A DNA stretch of 7,432 nucleotides, taken from contig CALQLM010000048.1 in NCBI GenBank assembly GCA_943331415.1, forward strand, positions 1 to 7,432. Reading direction: 5' to 3'. The DNA comes from Bifidobacterium breve (GTDB taxonomy: Bacteria > Actinomycetota > Actinomycetes > Mycobacteriales > Mycobacteriaceae). Position numbers and translations under genes: made by a program. Numbering within the stretch: position 1 is the stretch's first letter; each line of letters starts with the position of its first letter. The notes below the pieces were generated by a model. The model did not search any database, had not been told where the DNA came from, and saw nothing but the letters and a program-made list of their open reading frames with translations. This document shows positions 1 through 7,280 of the stretch, in pieces.

Positions 1-796
1 CTCGGAATCCGTTGACGATCCCGTCGGTGGCGGCCGCAGTCGCGACGGCCTGATTCGCCGCCGTGGTCACCGTCAGGGTGACCAGGTAGCGATCCGAGCC
101 GGACTCGGCGATCAGGTGGCGCCGAGAGGTGTTGAGCGTCATATCGGCGTCTCGGTAGGTACCTTCAATGACCGATGAGGGGAACCCGCCGAAATCCGCC
201 ATCGAGGCCGACGTCGACTGCCAGGCGAACAGCTTCTGGTTCTCCACATAGCCGTGACTGATCGCCTCGCGAGGATCGAAATCCCCAACCAGCTTGTAGA
301 CCGTCAGCGCCGCGTTGGAGCTGTACAGCCCGTCACCGCCCTGCCGGTCGGCGATCACGGTGAACGCATTAGGCACGTTGGGATCGGGAATGATCCGCCA
401 GCCAGTCGGCAGTGGCAGCACGATATTGAGAGCGGTGAATCCAGCCGCTTTCTGCGGCTCCATCACAACGCCCTTCTCCTGGAGGAATTCCGCCATGGTG
501 CCGGACGTAGCTGGTGCCAGGGGTGCGACAGGAGTCTCCGCCGGTGTGGACACGGCGGCGGGAGCCGCAGCCGCGGCCGCCGGCGACGTGGCGGTCTCCG
601 CTGACTGCGCAGCGGCCTGGGGCGTGACGGTGACAGTTTGTGTCGCCGTCACGGTTGCCGTCGCCACCGCCGGCGCGGGCTGAACCGGTTGAACCGGCTC
701 GGCTGAAGCACTGGCACCGGTGAAACCGACCACGGCTACCGACCCGGCGGCGATACCGCCTACCAAAACCCGCCAATTGCGGGCGATCCTGTTCAT
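1..796 (-). CDS. mtc28: Mtc28-like secreted Ala/Pro-rich antigen, LpqN family (3' end cut by window edge)
   Basis: An open frame of 265 codons runs from ATG (796) off the left edge, so the C-terminus is missing. The N-terminus is a signal peptide: basic MNRIARNWR, a hydrophobic core to about residue 27, then a signal peptidase I site ASA|EP after residue 32. There is no lipobox cysteine, so it should be released or cell-wall associated rather than a lipoprotein like LpqN and LpqT. Residues 33-98 form an Ala/Pro/Thr/Val linker; residues 100-265 form the globular LpqN-type domain, with recognisable stretches such as GDFDPREAISHGY (171-183) and FPSSVIEGTYR (205-215). From memory these closely match M. 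tuberculosis Rv0040c, the proline-rich 28 kDa antigen, which ends in a further Ala/Pro-rich tail. Molecular function is unknown; LpqN-family proteins are mycobacterial envelope or secreted proteins. It is divergent from leuS and has the only clear Shine-Dalgarno in the window. Confidence 0.9.
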   Translation of the reverse strand, partial: MNRIARNWRVLVGGIAAGSVAVVGFTGASASAEPVQPVQPAPAVATATVTATQTVTVTPQAAAQSAETATSPAAAAAAPAAVSTPAETPVAPLAPATSGTMAEFLQEKGVVMEPQKAAGFTALNIVLPLPTGWRIIPDPNVPNAFTVIADRQGGDGLYSSNAALTVYKLVGDFDPREAISHGYVENQKLFAWQSTSASMADFGGFPSSVIEGTYRDADMTLNTSRRHLIAESGSDRYLVTLTVTTAANQAVATAAATDGIVNGFR

Positions 797-804
797 CGCA
801 GATG

Positions 805-811
805 TCCTTTT
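805..811 (-). promoter_or_regulatory. Ribosome binding site of the Mtc28-like gene
   Basis: On the minus strand AAAAGGA lies 8 nt before the ATG at 796, which fixes this start. It is the only well-placed purine-rich Shine-Dalgarno among the genes of the window; the others look leaderless. Confidence 0.7.
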
Positions 812-849
812 CGCACGTTCGGGGCCGGGCGGCCCACTCGTCCTTGTCG

Positions 850-872
850 ACTGTATGCATGTGCGGTGCATA
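850..872 (-). promoter_or_regulatory. Candidate -10 element and inverted repeat upstream of the Mtc28-like gene
   Basis: The minus strand carries TACAGT (855 to 850), a TANNNT-type -10, which would give a leader of about 45 nt containing the ribosome binding site. No good -35 is visible 16-18 bp upstream. Overlapping the hexamer is a perfect 6-bp inverted repeat, TATGCA (854-859) and TGCATA (867-872), with a 7-nt spacer, which could be an operator. This is a weak call from motif shape only. The rest of 797-973 contains no gene, and I see no T-box or other structured leader in front of leuS. Confidence 0.3.
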
Positions 873-940
873 GATGACAGCGCTGGAATCGACTTGGAAC
901 CAACCTCTGACCGGCATGAAACGCAACCGATACCGTGCCG

Positions 941-967
941 TTGCCGATCCCACCGCCCCGATACCCT
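941..967 (+). promoter_or_regulatory. leuS promoter, leaderless type
   Basis: A -10 hexamer TACCCT (962-967) matches the mycobacterial SigA consensus TANNNT and ends 6 nt before the GTG at 974, so transcription would begin at or beside the start codon. A possible -35, TTGCCG (941-946), is 15 bp upstream, shorter than the usual 17-18. No Shine-Dalgarno precedes the GTG, which supports a leaderless mRNA. Confidence 0.55.
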
Positions 968-973
968 GTGGGC

Positions 974-3859
974 GTGACCGAATCCCCGACCGCCATGACG
1001 GGCAGTTCTGCGACCGCCGGCTCCGGGGAAGCCGATCCGGATGTGCCGCCGCACCGCTACACGGCCGAACTGGCCGGCCGCATTGAGCATCAATGGCAGG
1101 AAAGCTGGCAGCAGCGGGGGACGTTCAACGTGCCCAACCCGGTGGGCTCGCTGGCGCCTACTGATGGGTCAGCGGTCCCGCGGGACAAGATGTTCGTTCA
1201 AGACATGTTTCCCTACCCGTCCGGCGAGGGTTTACATGTCGGGCACCCGTTGGGCTATATCGCCACCGATGTTTACGCCCGGTATTTCAGGATGACCGGC
1301 CGCAACGTGCTGCACGCATTGGGATTCGACTCCTTCGGTCTGCCCGCCGAGCAATACGCAGTGCAGACCGGCACCCATCCACGTACCCGAACCGATGCCA
1401 ATATCGTCAACTTCCGGCGTCAGCTGGGTCGGCTCGGGCTCGCGCATGATCAGCGCCGTAGCTTTTCCACCACCGATGTCGACTTCTACAAGTGGACGCA
1501 ATGGATATTCCTCCAGATCTACAACGCCTGGTTCGATCCGGCCTTGAACAAGGCCCGTCCGATCAGTGATCTGATCGCCGAATTCGACAGCGGTGCACGA
1601 GGTCTCGACGACGGACGGGTGTGGTCCGCACTGTCAACGGGTGAACGGGCAGATGTCATCGACAGCCACCGTCTGGTCTATCGGGCCGAGTCGCTGGTCA
1701 ACTGGTGCCCAGGCCTGGGAACAGTCTTGGCTAACGAGGAAGTCACTGCCGACGGCCGCAGTGAGCGGGGAAACTTTCCGGTGTTCCGCAAGCGGCTGCG
1801 TCAGTGGATGATGCGGATCACGGCCTACTCAGACCGCTTGCTCGAGGATCTCGATGTGCTGGACTGGCCGGACAAGGTCAAGGCCATGCAGCGCAACTGG
1901 ATCGGCCGATCCACCGGAGCCTCAGTGCTCTTTGGTTCCGCCGCCGCCGACGTTGAGGTCTTCACAACACGACCGGACACCCTGTTCGGGGCCACCTACC
2001 TGGTCCTGGCGCCCGAGCACGAACTGGTCGACCGGGTTGTCGCCAGCGGGTGGCCCGAACACGTCGACGAACGGTGGACGGCCGGTGCGGCAACCCCGGC
2101 CGATGCGGTGGCCGGCTACCGGCGTGCGATCGCGGCGAAGTCCGATCTGGAACGCCAGGAGAATAAGACCAAGACCGGCGTCTTCCTGGGCAGCTATGCG
2201 ACCAATCCGACTGATGGCCAACAGATCCCGATCTTTATCGCCGACTACGTTCTGCTCGGCTACGGCACCGGGGCCATCATGGCTGTACCGGGTCATGATC
2301 AGCGTGACTGGGAATTCGCCACCGAGTTCGGGCTTCCGATCATTGAGGTCATCGCCGGCGGCGATGTCACCGAGGAGGCCTACACCGGCGACGGCACTCT
2401 GGTGAACTCCGGCTATCTCGACGGACTCGCCGTCGGTGCGGCCAAAGCCGCGGTCATCGCCAGACTCGAAGCAGACGGCCGGGGTAGTGGTCGCGTGGAG
2501 TACAAACTCCGCGACTGGCTTTTTGCCCGCCAGCGGTATTGGGGTGAACCCTTTCCCATCGTCGACGATGCCGAAGGGCGCGCCCGCCCGCTGCCGGAGT
2601 CGATGCTTCCGGTGGAACTGCCCGATATTGAGGACTACGCGCCGGTGTCCTTCGACCCGGATAACGCCGATAGCGAGCCGTCACCGCCGCTGAACAAGGC
2701 CGACGAGTGGGTCAACGTTGAGCTCGACCTCGGCGATGGTCTGCGCCCCTACACCCGCGACACCAACGTGATGCCGCAGTGGGCGGGTAGCTCCTGGTAC
2801 GAGTTGCGCTACGCCGACCCGCACAACGCCGAACAGTTCTGTGCTCGGGAGAACGAGTCCTACTGGATGGGTCCGCGTCCCGATGAACACGGAGCGGGCG
2901 ATCCGGGTGGGGTGGATCTCTACGTCGGCGGTGTCGAACACGCGGTGCTGCACCTGCTGTACTCGCGGTTCTGGCACAAGGTGCTCTACGACCTCGGGCA
3001 CGTGACATCGCGGGAGCCCTACCGCCGCCTGGTGAATCAGGGTTACATCCAGGCCTACGCCTATACCGACGCCCGCGGCTCCTATGTGCCCGCGGCCGAT
3101 GTCGTCGAACGCGGTGACAAGTTCTTCCTGCCCGGACCCAACGGCGAGATCGAGGTGTTCCAGGAATTCGGCAAGATCGGCAAGAGCCTGAAGAACTCGA
3201 TCTCACCGGACGAGATTTGCGACGGCTACGGTGCGGACACGCTGCGCGTGTATGAGATGTCAATGGGTCCCCTGGAAGCCTCCCGACCATGGGCGACCAA
3301 GGACGTCGTCGGTGCGCACCGGTTCCTGCAGCGGGTATGGCGACTCGTCATCGACGAAAATAGCGGGCAGACAAGGGTTTCCGACGATCCGCTCGACGAC
3401 GAGACACTTCGTCAACTGCATCGAACCATTGCGGGGGTCTCCGACGACTATGTCGGGCTGCGCAATAACACCGCGGCTGCCAAGCTGATCGAATACACCA
3501 ATCACCTCACCAAAGCCGGCGTCAGCTCCCGGGCCGCGCTCGAACCTTTGGTATTGATGGTCGCGCCACTGGCGCCGCACCTGGCCGAAGAACTCTGGCA
3601 CCGTCTCGGCCATGAACAGTCGCTGGCGCACGGCCCATTCCCCAACGCCGATCCGCGCTACCTCGTCACCGACACCGTCGAATATCCGGTTCAGGTCAAC
3701 GGCAAGGTTCGTGGCCACATCACCGTCGTTGCCGACGCCGGCCGGGACGTCCTGGAGTCGGCCGCGCTGGCTGATGAGAAAGTGGCCGCATTCCTGGCCG
3801 GTGCGACCCCGAAGAAGGTCATCGTGGTCCCGGGCCGATTGGTCAATCTCGTCATGTGA
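974..3859 (+). CDS. leuS: Leucyl-tRNA synthetase (class I aminoacyl-tRNA synthetase, EC 6.1.1.4)
   Basis: This cytoplasmic enzyme activates leucine with ATP and charges tRNA-Leu. The protein has 961 residues, close to the 969 I recall for M. tuberculosis LeuRS. The first 25 or so residues are a low-complexity extension, then [14 protein letters not shown] opens the catalytic fold. The HIGH motif is HVGH (88-91). NWIGRS (308-313) leads into the CP1 editing domain with its threonine-rich TTRPDT (331-336) and the editing aspartate region GHDQRD (440-445). Catalytic segments resume at [13 protein letters not shown] (from 514) and [10 protein letters not shown] (from 600). The KMSKS loop reads KIGKS (734-738). 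An anticodon-binding domain and a C-terminal domain with VQVNGKVRG (906-913) follow. The zinc-type cysteine cluster after NWCP in E. coli LeuRS is absent ([11 protein letters not shown] instead). I chose GTG 974 because the protein then starts VTESPTA like the M. tuberculosis protein and the -10 lies just upstream; GTG 935 would put that -10 inside the gene. Confidence 0.98.
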   Translation: MTESPTAMTGSSATAGSGEADPDVPPHRYTAELAGRIEHQWQESWQQRGTFNVPNPVGSLAPTDGSAVPRDKMFVQDMFPYPSGEGLHVGHPLGYIATDVYARYFRMTGRNVLHALGFDSFGLPAEQYAVQTGTHPRTRTDANIVNFRRQLGRLGLAHDQRRSFSTTDVDFYKWTQWIFLQIYNAWFDPALNKARPISDLIAEFDSGARGLDDGRVWSALSTGERADVIDSHRLVYRAESLVNWCPGLGTVLANEEVTADGRSERGNFPVFRKRLRQWMMRITAYSDRLLEDLDVLDWPDKVKAMQRNWIGRSTGASVLFGSAAADVEVFTTRPDTLFGATYLVLAPEHELVDRVVASGWPEHVDERWTAGAATPADAVAGYRRAIAAKSDLERQENKTKTGVFLGSYATNPTDGQQIPIFIADYVLLGYGTGAIMAVPGHDQRDWEFATEFGLPIIEVIAGGDVTEEAYTGDGTLVNSGYLDGLAVGAAKAAVIARLEADGRGSGRVEYKLRDWLFARQRYWGEPFPIVDDAEGRARPLPESMLPVELPDIEDYAPVSFDPDNADSEPSPPLNKADEWVNVELDLGDGLRPYTRDTNVMPQWAGSSWYELRYADPHNAEQFCARENESYWMGPRPDEHGAGDPGGVDLYVGGVEHAVLHLLYSRFWHKVLYDLGHVTSREPYRRLVNQGYIQAYAYTDARGSYVPAADVVERGDKFFLPGPNGEIEVFQEFGKIGKSLKNSISPDEICDGYGADTLRVYEMSMGPLEASRPWATKDVVGAHRFLQRVWRLVIDENSGQTRVSDDPLDDETLRQLHRTIAGVSDDYVGLRNNTAAAKLIEYTNHLTKAGVSSRAALEPLVLMVAPLAPHLAEELWHRLGHEQSLAHGPFPNADPRYLVTDTVEYPVQVNGKVRGHITVVADAGRDVLESAALADEKVAAFLAGATPKKVIVVPGRLVNLVM

Positions 3860-3883
3860 CAGCGGCGCCCGCCCGGCCCGGAT

Positions 3884-4561
3884 TCAGTGCGGTCCGCGCG
3901 GGCGGATCACCACCTCGTGGGTGTGCGCATCGGCCGGCGTGGCGACCACCGAGGCGACGACGCCGGCGACGGTGTGGGGCGTGAGGAATTCAGCAGTGTT
4001 GTAGTCGCGGCCCTCGTAGGCCACCAGATCCCGCTGCATCTCGGTGTCGACCCGGCCGGGGTGGATGCTGGTGACCCGCAACTGCGGTTCGTCGGTGCGC
4101 AACGAGTCAGCGAATGCCCGCAGCGCGAACTTGCTTGCCGAATATGAAGCGAGCCCGGGTGAGGCGTTCATCCCCGCACCAGAGTTGATGAAGATCACCT
4201 GCCCGCGCGCCGCGCGAAGCGCCGGAAGCAACGCACAGGTGAGTGCGACGGCTCCGGTCACGTTCACCTCGAAGGTGGCGCGCCATTGTTCCGGGGTGGA
4301 CTCGGCGACCCGGCCCGGGAAGGCCACTCCGGCGTTGTGGACCAGCACGTCGAGTTCGGCCAGTACCTCCGCGGCCGCCTCGATATCGTCGGGATCGGTC
4401 AGGTCCATCGGCCAGGTGGTGGCCCCGAGTCGCTCGGCGACGGAATCCAGGCGTGCCGAGGGCCGTCCGGCCAGCAGGAGCGTGTGGGTCGGCGCCAAGG
4501 CCTCGGCGATTGCCGCGCCGATGCCCCCGCCGGCTCCGGTGATCAGCGCAGTACCCGGCAT
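3884..4561 (-). CDS. Short-chain dehydrogenase/reductase (SDR), classical type
   Basis: A 225-residue single-domain SDR, slightly shorter than the usual 250. The nucleotide-binding motif TGAGGGIG is at residues 8-15. After the second strand it has AGR with Arg33 and no acidic residue, which suggests preference for NADP(H). DLTD (53-56) contacts the adenine; HNAG (75-78) is the NNAG equivalent. The catalytic tetrad is complete: Asn100, Ser127, Tyr140 and Lys144 (YSASK). HPGRVDTEM (168-176) follows. Substrate is not predictable from sequence, and the short C-terminal part means little substrate-loop information. I chose ATG 4561, which starts right at the first beta strand (MPGTALITG) and has a -10 just upstream; an ATG at 4642 would add 27 non-SDR residues and overlap the divergent ggH gene. 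It is convergent with leuS (24-bp gap) and divergent from ggH (52 bp), so shared control with ggH is an inference. Confidence 0.93.
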   Translation of the reverse strand: MPGTALITGAGGGIGAAIAEALAPTHTLLLAGRPSARLDSVAERLGATTWPMDLTDPDDIEAAAEVLAELDVLVHNAGVAFPGRVAESTPEQWRATFEVNVTGAVALTCALLPALRAARGQVIFINSGAGMNASPGLASYSASKFALRAFADSLRTDEPQLRVTSIHPGRVDTEMQRDLVAYEGRDYNTAEFLTPHTVAGVVASVVATPADAHTHEVVIRPRGPH

Positions 4562-4613
4562 GTCGGCCACCCTACCGATCGGCACCCGGGGTGGCGCACC
4601 GCAGAATGAACCC
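4562..4613. promoter_or_regulatory. Divergent SDR/ggH promoter region with nested inverted repeats
   Basis: Only 52 bp separate the two start codons. Leftward, the minus strand has TAGGGT (4574 to 4569) ending 7 nt before the SDR ATG. Rightward, CAGAAT (4602-4607), one mismatch from TANNNT, ends 6 nt before the ggH GTG. Both would give leaderless transcripts. With 17-18 bp spacers, the two -35 regions fall inside the opposite promoter, so the promoters interleave. A perfect 7-bp inverted repeat, GCCACCC (4566-4572) and GGGTGGC (4589-4595), encloses an 8-bp palindrome CCGATCGG (4575-4582). These are candidate operator sites; no known regulator box was recognised. Confidence 0.5.
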
Positions 4614-5954
4614 GTGACGTTCGACGCCGGCTTCGCGCCCACTCAGCTCGCTGCCCGCGCGGCCTACCTCTTGCGCGGCAATGATCTGGGGGCCATGACG
4701 TCGGCGGCACCCCGGCTCTACCCGCACATGTGGAGCTGGGACGCGGCGTTCGTCTCGGTCGGGCTGGCCTCGTTGAGCGTGGAACGTGCCGTCGTGGAGT
4801 TGGATACCCTGCTGTCCGCGCAGTGGGCCAACGGCATGATCCCGCACATCGTGTTCGCCCCCGGGGTCGACGGCTACTTTCCCGGTCCGGACCGGTGGGC
4901 ATGCTCGGATCTCGCTGCAGACGCCCCGGCCGGCCGTCAGACCTCAGGTATCACCCAGCCCCCGGTGCATGCGATCGCTGTGCAGCGCATCCTCGATCGG
5001 GCCCGCACCCGCGGGCGCTCGACCCGTGCGGTCGCTGAGACCTTCCTGGACCGACGTTGGAACGATCTGGTGCGCTGGCACCGATGGCTGGCCGAGGCCC
5101 GTGACCCCCAGCAACACGGCCGGATCACCCTCTATCACGGGTGGGAATCCGGGATGGACAACTCTCCGCGCTGGGACACCGCCTACGCGAGGGTGGTTGC
5201 CGGTGCGGTGCCGGCCTACGAGCGTGCCGATACCCATATCATCACCGACCCCGGCCAGCGTCCGTCCGATGGCGAGTACGACCGGTACCTCTGGCTGTTG
5301 GAGGAGATGAAGGCGGCCCGCTACGACGACGGCCTCTTGCCGACTGCCATGAGCTTCGCGGTCGAGGACGTCTTTTTCTCGGCGATCTTCTCGGTCGCCT
5401 GCGATGTGCTGGCCAATATCGGCGAGGACTACAAACGGCCGACGGCTGATGTGCGCGACCTGTACTCCTGGGCCGCACGCTTTCGTGCCGGGGTCAGTGA
5501 GATGACCGACCAGAGATCAGGTGCGGCAAGGGATTTCGACCTTCGCTCCCAATCCTGGATTGTGACCGAGACCGCCGCCCAATTCGCACCCCTGCTGTGC
5601 GGAGGCCTGCCGCACGAGCAGGAGCGGGCGCTGCTGCGACTACTGGAAGGGCCGCGCTTCTGCGGTCATCCCGATTTGAAGTTCGCGCTGATCCCGTCTA
5701 CGTCGCCGGTATCGAAGGACTTTCGCCCGCGGGAATACTGGCGGGGACCGGTGTGGCCGGTGCTGACGTGGTTGTTCTCCTGGGCGTTCGCCCGCCGCGG
5801 ATGGTCGGAGCGGTCCCTGACTCTTCGCAGTGAGGGGCTACGGCAGGCCAGTGACGGAACGTTCGCCGAATACTACGAACCGTTCACCGGTGAACCGTTG
5901 GGCAGCATGCAGCAATCGTGGACGGCCGCTGCGGTTCTGGACTGGTTGGGCTGA
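4614..5954 (+). CDS. ggH: Glucosylglycerate hydrolase, GH63-type (EC 3.2.1.208)
   Basis: This cytoplasmic glycoside hydrolase cleaves glucosylglycerate to glucose and D-glycerate, the step by which mycobacteria reuse this solute after nitrogen starvation. The 446 residues have no signal peptide and form one (alpha/alpha)6-barrel family domain. From memory the sequence is nearly colinear with the characterised M. hassiacum enzyme, and residue numbers coincide: general acid Asp182 in GWESGMDNSPRWD, base Glu419 in FAEYYEPF, and substrate-site Tyr36, Trp40, Trp42, Asp43, Tyr88, Arg216, Tyr222, Tyr375, Trp376, Trp381 and Gln434 are all present. GTG 4614 is chosen because it reproduces this numbering and the family N-terminus FAPTQLAARAAYLLRG; the open frame continues upstream to 4044 only as antisense of the SDR gene. 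No Shine-Dalgarno is present; a -10-like CAGAAT sits 6 nt upstream. The stop is 8 bp from the stop of the convergent marR gene. M. tuberculosis lacks this gene as far as I recall. Confidence 0.95.
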   Translation: MTFDAGFAPTQLAARAAYLLRGNDLGAMTSAAPRLYPHMWSWDAAFVSVGLASLSVERAVVELDTLLSAQWANGMIPHIVFAPGVDGYFPGPDRWACSDLAADAPAGRQTSGITQPPVHAIAVQRILDRARTRGRSTRAVAETFLDRRWNDLVRWHRWLAEARDPQQHGRITLYHGWESGMDNSPRWDTAYARVVAGAVPAYERADTHIITDPGQRPSDGEYDRYLWLLEEMKAARYDDGLLPTAMSFAVEDVFFSAIFSVACDVLANIGEDYKRPTADVRDLYSWAARFRAGVSEMTDQRSGAARDFDLRSQSWIVTETAAQFAPLLCGGLPHEQERALLRLLEGPRFCGHPDLKFALIPSTSPVSKDFRPREYWRGPVWPVLTWLFSWAFARRGWSERSLTLRSEGLRQASDGTFAEYYEPFTGEPLGSMQQSWTAAAVLDWLG

Positions 5955-5962
5955 CGCTGGGC

Positions 5963-6418
5963 TCAGGAGTCCTCGGCGTCGGCCAGATGCTCCAAGGGCT
6001 TGAGGGCCTTGATCAGATTCAAGCGCTCCTCGTCGGACAGTTTGGTCAGAATCGACGCGAGATGAGCCCGCCGGGTGTCCAGGGCATCGCGGTGCTGAAC
6101 CAATCCCTCCGGGGTGACCTCGACCAGCACGGCCCGCATATCCGAGGGATCGCGAGAGCGTTTGACCAGTCCCAGCTTCTCGAGCCGCCGGATTGCCACC
6201 GTGGTCGTGGGCGTGCGTACCCGCTCCCGCGTGGCCAGTTCGGTCATTCGGATCGGCCCACAATCCAGCAGCGTCAACAGGATTGAGAGCTGCGCGAGGG
6301 TGAGATCCGGACGCGAACCCCGGTTGGCATCACCTCGGCGCAGCACCGTGAAGAGTTTCGACAGCACCCGCTGAAGGTCACCGGCCAAGTCGACGGCCTG
6401 CGGTTCGGGCGGTGACAT
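5963..6418 (-). CDS. MarR-family winged helix-turn-helix transcriptional regulator
   Basis: A 151-residue DNA-binding protein, the normal MarR length, expected to act as a dimer. Helical dimerisation segments are at about 8-30 and 115-148. The winged HTH spans about 38-105: LTLAQLSILLTLLDCGPIRMTELA, then a recognition helix around RTPTTTVAIRRLEKLGLV (68-85), then the wing RSRDPSDMRAVLVEVTPEG, which holds the typical D-x-R of the family. It corresponds in position to Rv0042c of M. tuberculosis. Ligand and targets are unknown; autoregulation and control of neighbours are usual for the family but not shown here. ATG 6418 is preferred because TAGACT lies 8 nt upstream and nothing resembles a Shine-Dalgarno; ATG 6439 (158 residues) is the alternative. 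The frame continues further upstream to 6559 only by overlapping the preceding gene. It is downstream of the LLM oxidoreductase on the same strand and convergent with ggH. Confidence 0.93.
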   Translation of the reverse strand: MSPPEPQAVDLAGDLQRVLSKLFTVLRRGDANRGSRPDLTLAQLSILLTLLDCGPIRMTELATRERVRTPTTTVAIRRLEKLGLVKRSRDPSDMRAVLVEVTPEGLVQHRDALDTRRAHLASILTKLSDEERLNLIKALKPLEHLADAEDS

Positions 6419-6426
6419 AGTTCGCG

Positions 6427-6432
6427 AGTCTA
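6427..6432 (-). promoter_or_regulatory. Putative -10 element of the marR gene
   Basis: Minus-strand TAGACT (6432 to 6427) fits TANNNT and ends 8 nt before ATG 6418, giving a leaderless or near-leaderless mRNA. No -35 is evident. If this is the promoter, it lies between 6439 and 6418, so the longer ATG 6439 start could be used only from read-through of the upstream oxidoreductase gene. Confidence 0.4.
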
Positions 6433-6482
6433 ACTGCATGGTGTTGACGGTTACTGGTAGTTGGAATTGTCCACCGGGAGTC

Positions 6483-7274
6483 TTAGGCGCTCCGGTTGTC
6501 CCGCCACCGGACGAGTGCCTCGGCCGGCCCGAGGTTGTAGTCCGGCCCGTCGCAGCCAACGGTCATCAGGGTGACCCCGAGCTGCGCCAGTGCCTCGGCG
6601 TTGGCCACCAGGGCGTCGGCGCCTTTGCCCTCGACGCCCGACGAACGCTCCACGGTGTTGGGATCGCGGCCGGTGTCGGCGCAGTGCCGGGCCAGCACCT
6701 CGGCCTTGCCGGGGTAGGTGGTGGCATTGGTGAACCCATGCCAGATGTCGGCATGTTCGGCGACCAGTCGTAGCGTCTTGCGCTCACCCTGCCCGCCGAT
6801 CAGGATCGGGATCTGCCGCAGGGGTGCCGGGTTGAGCTTGCTCAACCGGGAGGTGATTCGCGGCATTGCCACGGCGAGGTCGTCCAGACGGCTGCCGACG
6901 GTACCGAACTCGTAGCCGTACTCGTCGTAATCCTTTTGCTTCCAGCCCGATCCGATGCCGAGGATCAGCCGCCCGCCGGAGATGTGGTCGACGGTGCGAG
7001 CCATATCGGCCAGCAGTTCCGGGTTGCGGTAGGAGTTACAGCTGACCAGTGCGCCGATCTCGATGCGCGAGGTCTGCTCGGCCCACGCACCCAGCATGGT
7101 CCAGCATTCGTAATGGGCGCCGTCGGGATCACCGTAGAGCGGGTAGAAGTGGTCCCAGTTGAACGCGATGTCCACGCCGATGTCCTCGCACCGCCGCACT
7201 GCATCGCGGATCTGGGTGTAGTCGGAGCAGTGTTGCGGTTGAAGCTGGACGCCGATGCGAATGGGGAAGGTCAT
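6483..7274 (-). CDS. LLM-class (luciferase-like) F420-dependent oxidoreductase
   Basis: A 263-residue protein with the TIM-barrel luciferase-like fold, close in length and position to M. tuberculosis Rv0044c as I recall it. Characteristic segments are IRIGVQLQPQ at the first strand (5-14), AFNWDHFYPLYGD (37-49), IEIGALVSCNSYRNPELLADMA (71-92), the family hallmark DHISGGRLILGIGSGW (96-111) and IPILIGGQGERKTLRLVAEHADIW (155-178), which lines the cofactor phosphate site in relatives. In mycobacteria most such proteins bind coenzyme F420, but flavin use cannot be excluded from sequence, and the substrate is unknown. There is no signal peptide, so it is cytosolic. The start at 7274 is supported by a complete promoter ending 6 nt upstream and by the first beta strand beginning almost at once. 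The marR gene begins 64 nt after its TAA stop on the same strand, so read-through into marR is likely. Confidence 0.92.
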   Translation of the reverse strand: MTFPIRIGVQLQPQHCSDYTQIRDAVRRCEDIGVDIAFNWDHFYPLYGDPDGAHYECWTMLGAWAEQTSRIEIGALVSCNSYRNPELLADMARTVDHISGGRLILGIGSGWKQKDYDEYGYEFGTVGSRLDDLAVAMPRITSRLSKLNPAPLRQIPILIGGQGERKTLRLVAEHADIWHGFTNATTYPGKAEVLARHCADTGRDPNTVERSSGVEGKGADALVANAEALAQLGVTLMTVGCDGPDYNLGPAEALVRWRDNRSA

Positions 7275-7280
7275 CCACTC

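Noticed and set aside
369..953. 194-codon minus-strand open frame over the start of the Mtc28-like gene
   Set aside because: It is out of frame with the recognisable signal peptide and LpqN domain and has arginine/glycine-rich shadow composition.
935..973. Upstream GTG start for leuS adding 13 residues
   Set aside because: The extension ([13 protein letters not shown]) is proline-rich, lacks a ribosome binding site and contains the TACCCT -10 element. The VTESPTA start matches the family.
885..973. SigE-type promoter (GGAAC at 896-900) in front of leuS
   Set aside because: No GTT-type -10 element occurs at 16-18 bp spacing.
3831..3880. CGGGCC / GGCCCG inverted repeat around the leuS stop as a terminator
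   Set aside because: The 6-bp arms are separated by 38 nt, with no U-tract; such arms are expected by chance in GC-rich DNA.
4044..4613. Long 5' extension of the ggH open frame
   Set aside because: It is antisense to the complete SDR gene, low-complexity Ser/Ala/Arg-rich, and absent from the known enzyme, whose numbering fits GTG 4614.
4562..4642. ATG 4642 as SDR start
   Set aside because: It would add 27 residues before the first Rossmann strand and overlap the ggH coding sequence; ATG 4561 has its own -10.
5955..5962. Bidirectional terminator between ggH and marR
   Set aside because: The 8-bp gap is too short for a hairpin, and I saw no convincing stem spanning the two 3' ends.
5838..6263. 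141-codon minus-strand open frame across the ggH/marR junction
   Set aside because: It runs antisense to the conserved ggH C-terminus and out of frame with the MarR winged HTH; it is a shadow frame.
6440..6559. ATG 6559 as marR start
   Set aside because: The added residues overlap the 3' end of the oxidoreductase gene and are low-complexity Thr/Gly/Pro sequence unlike MarR N-termini.
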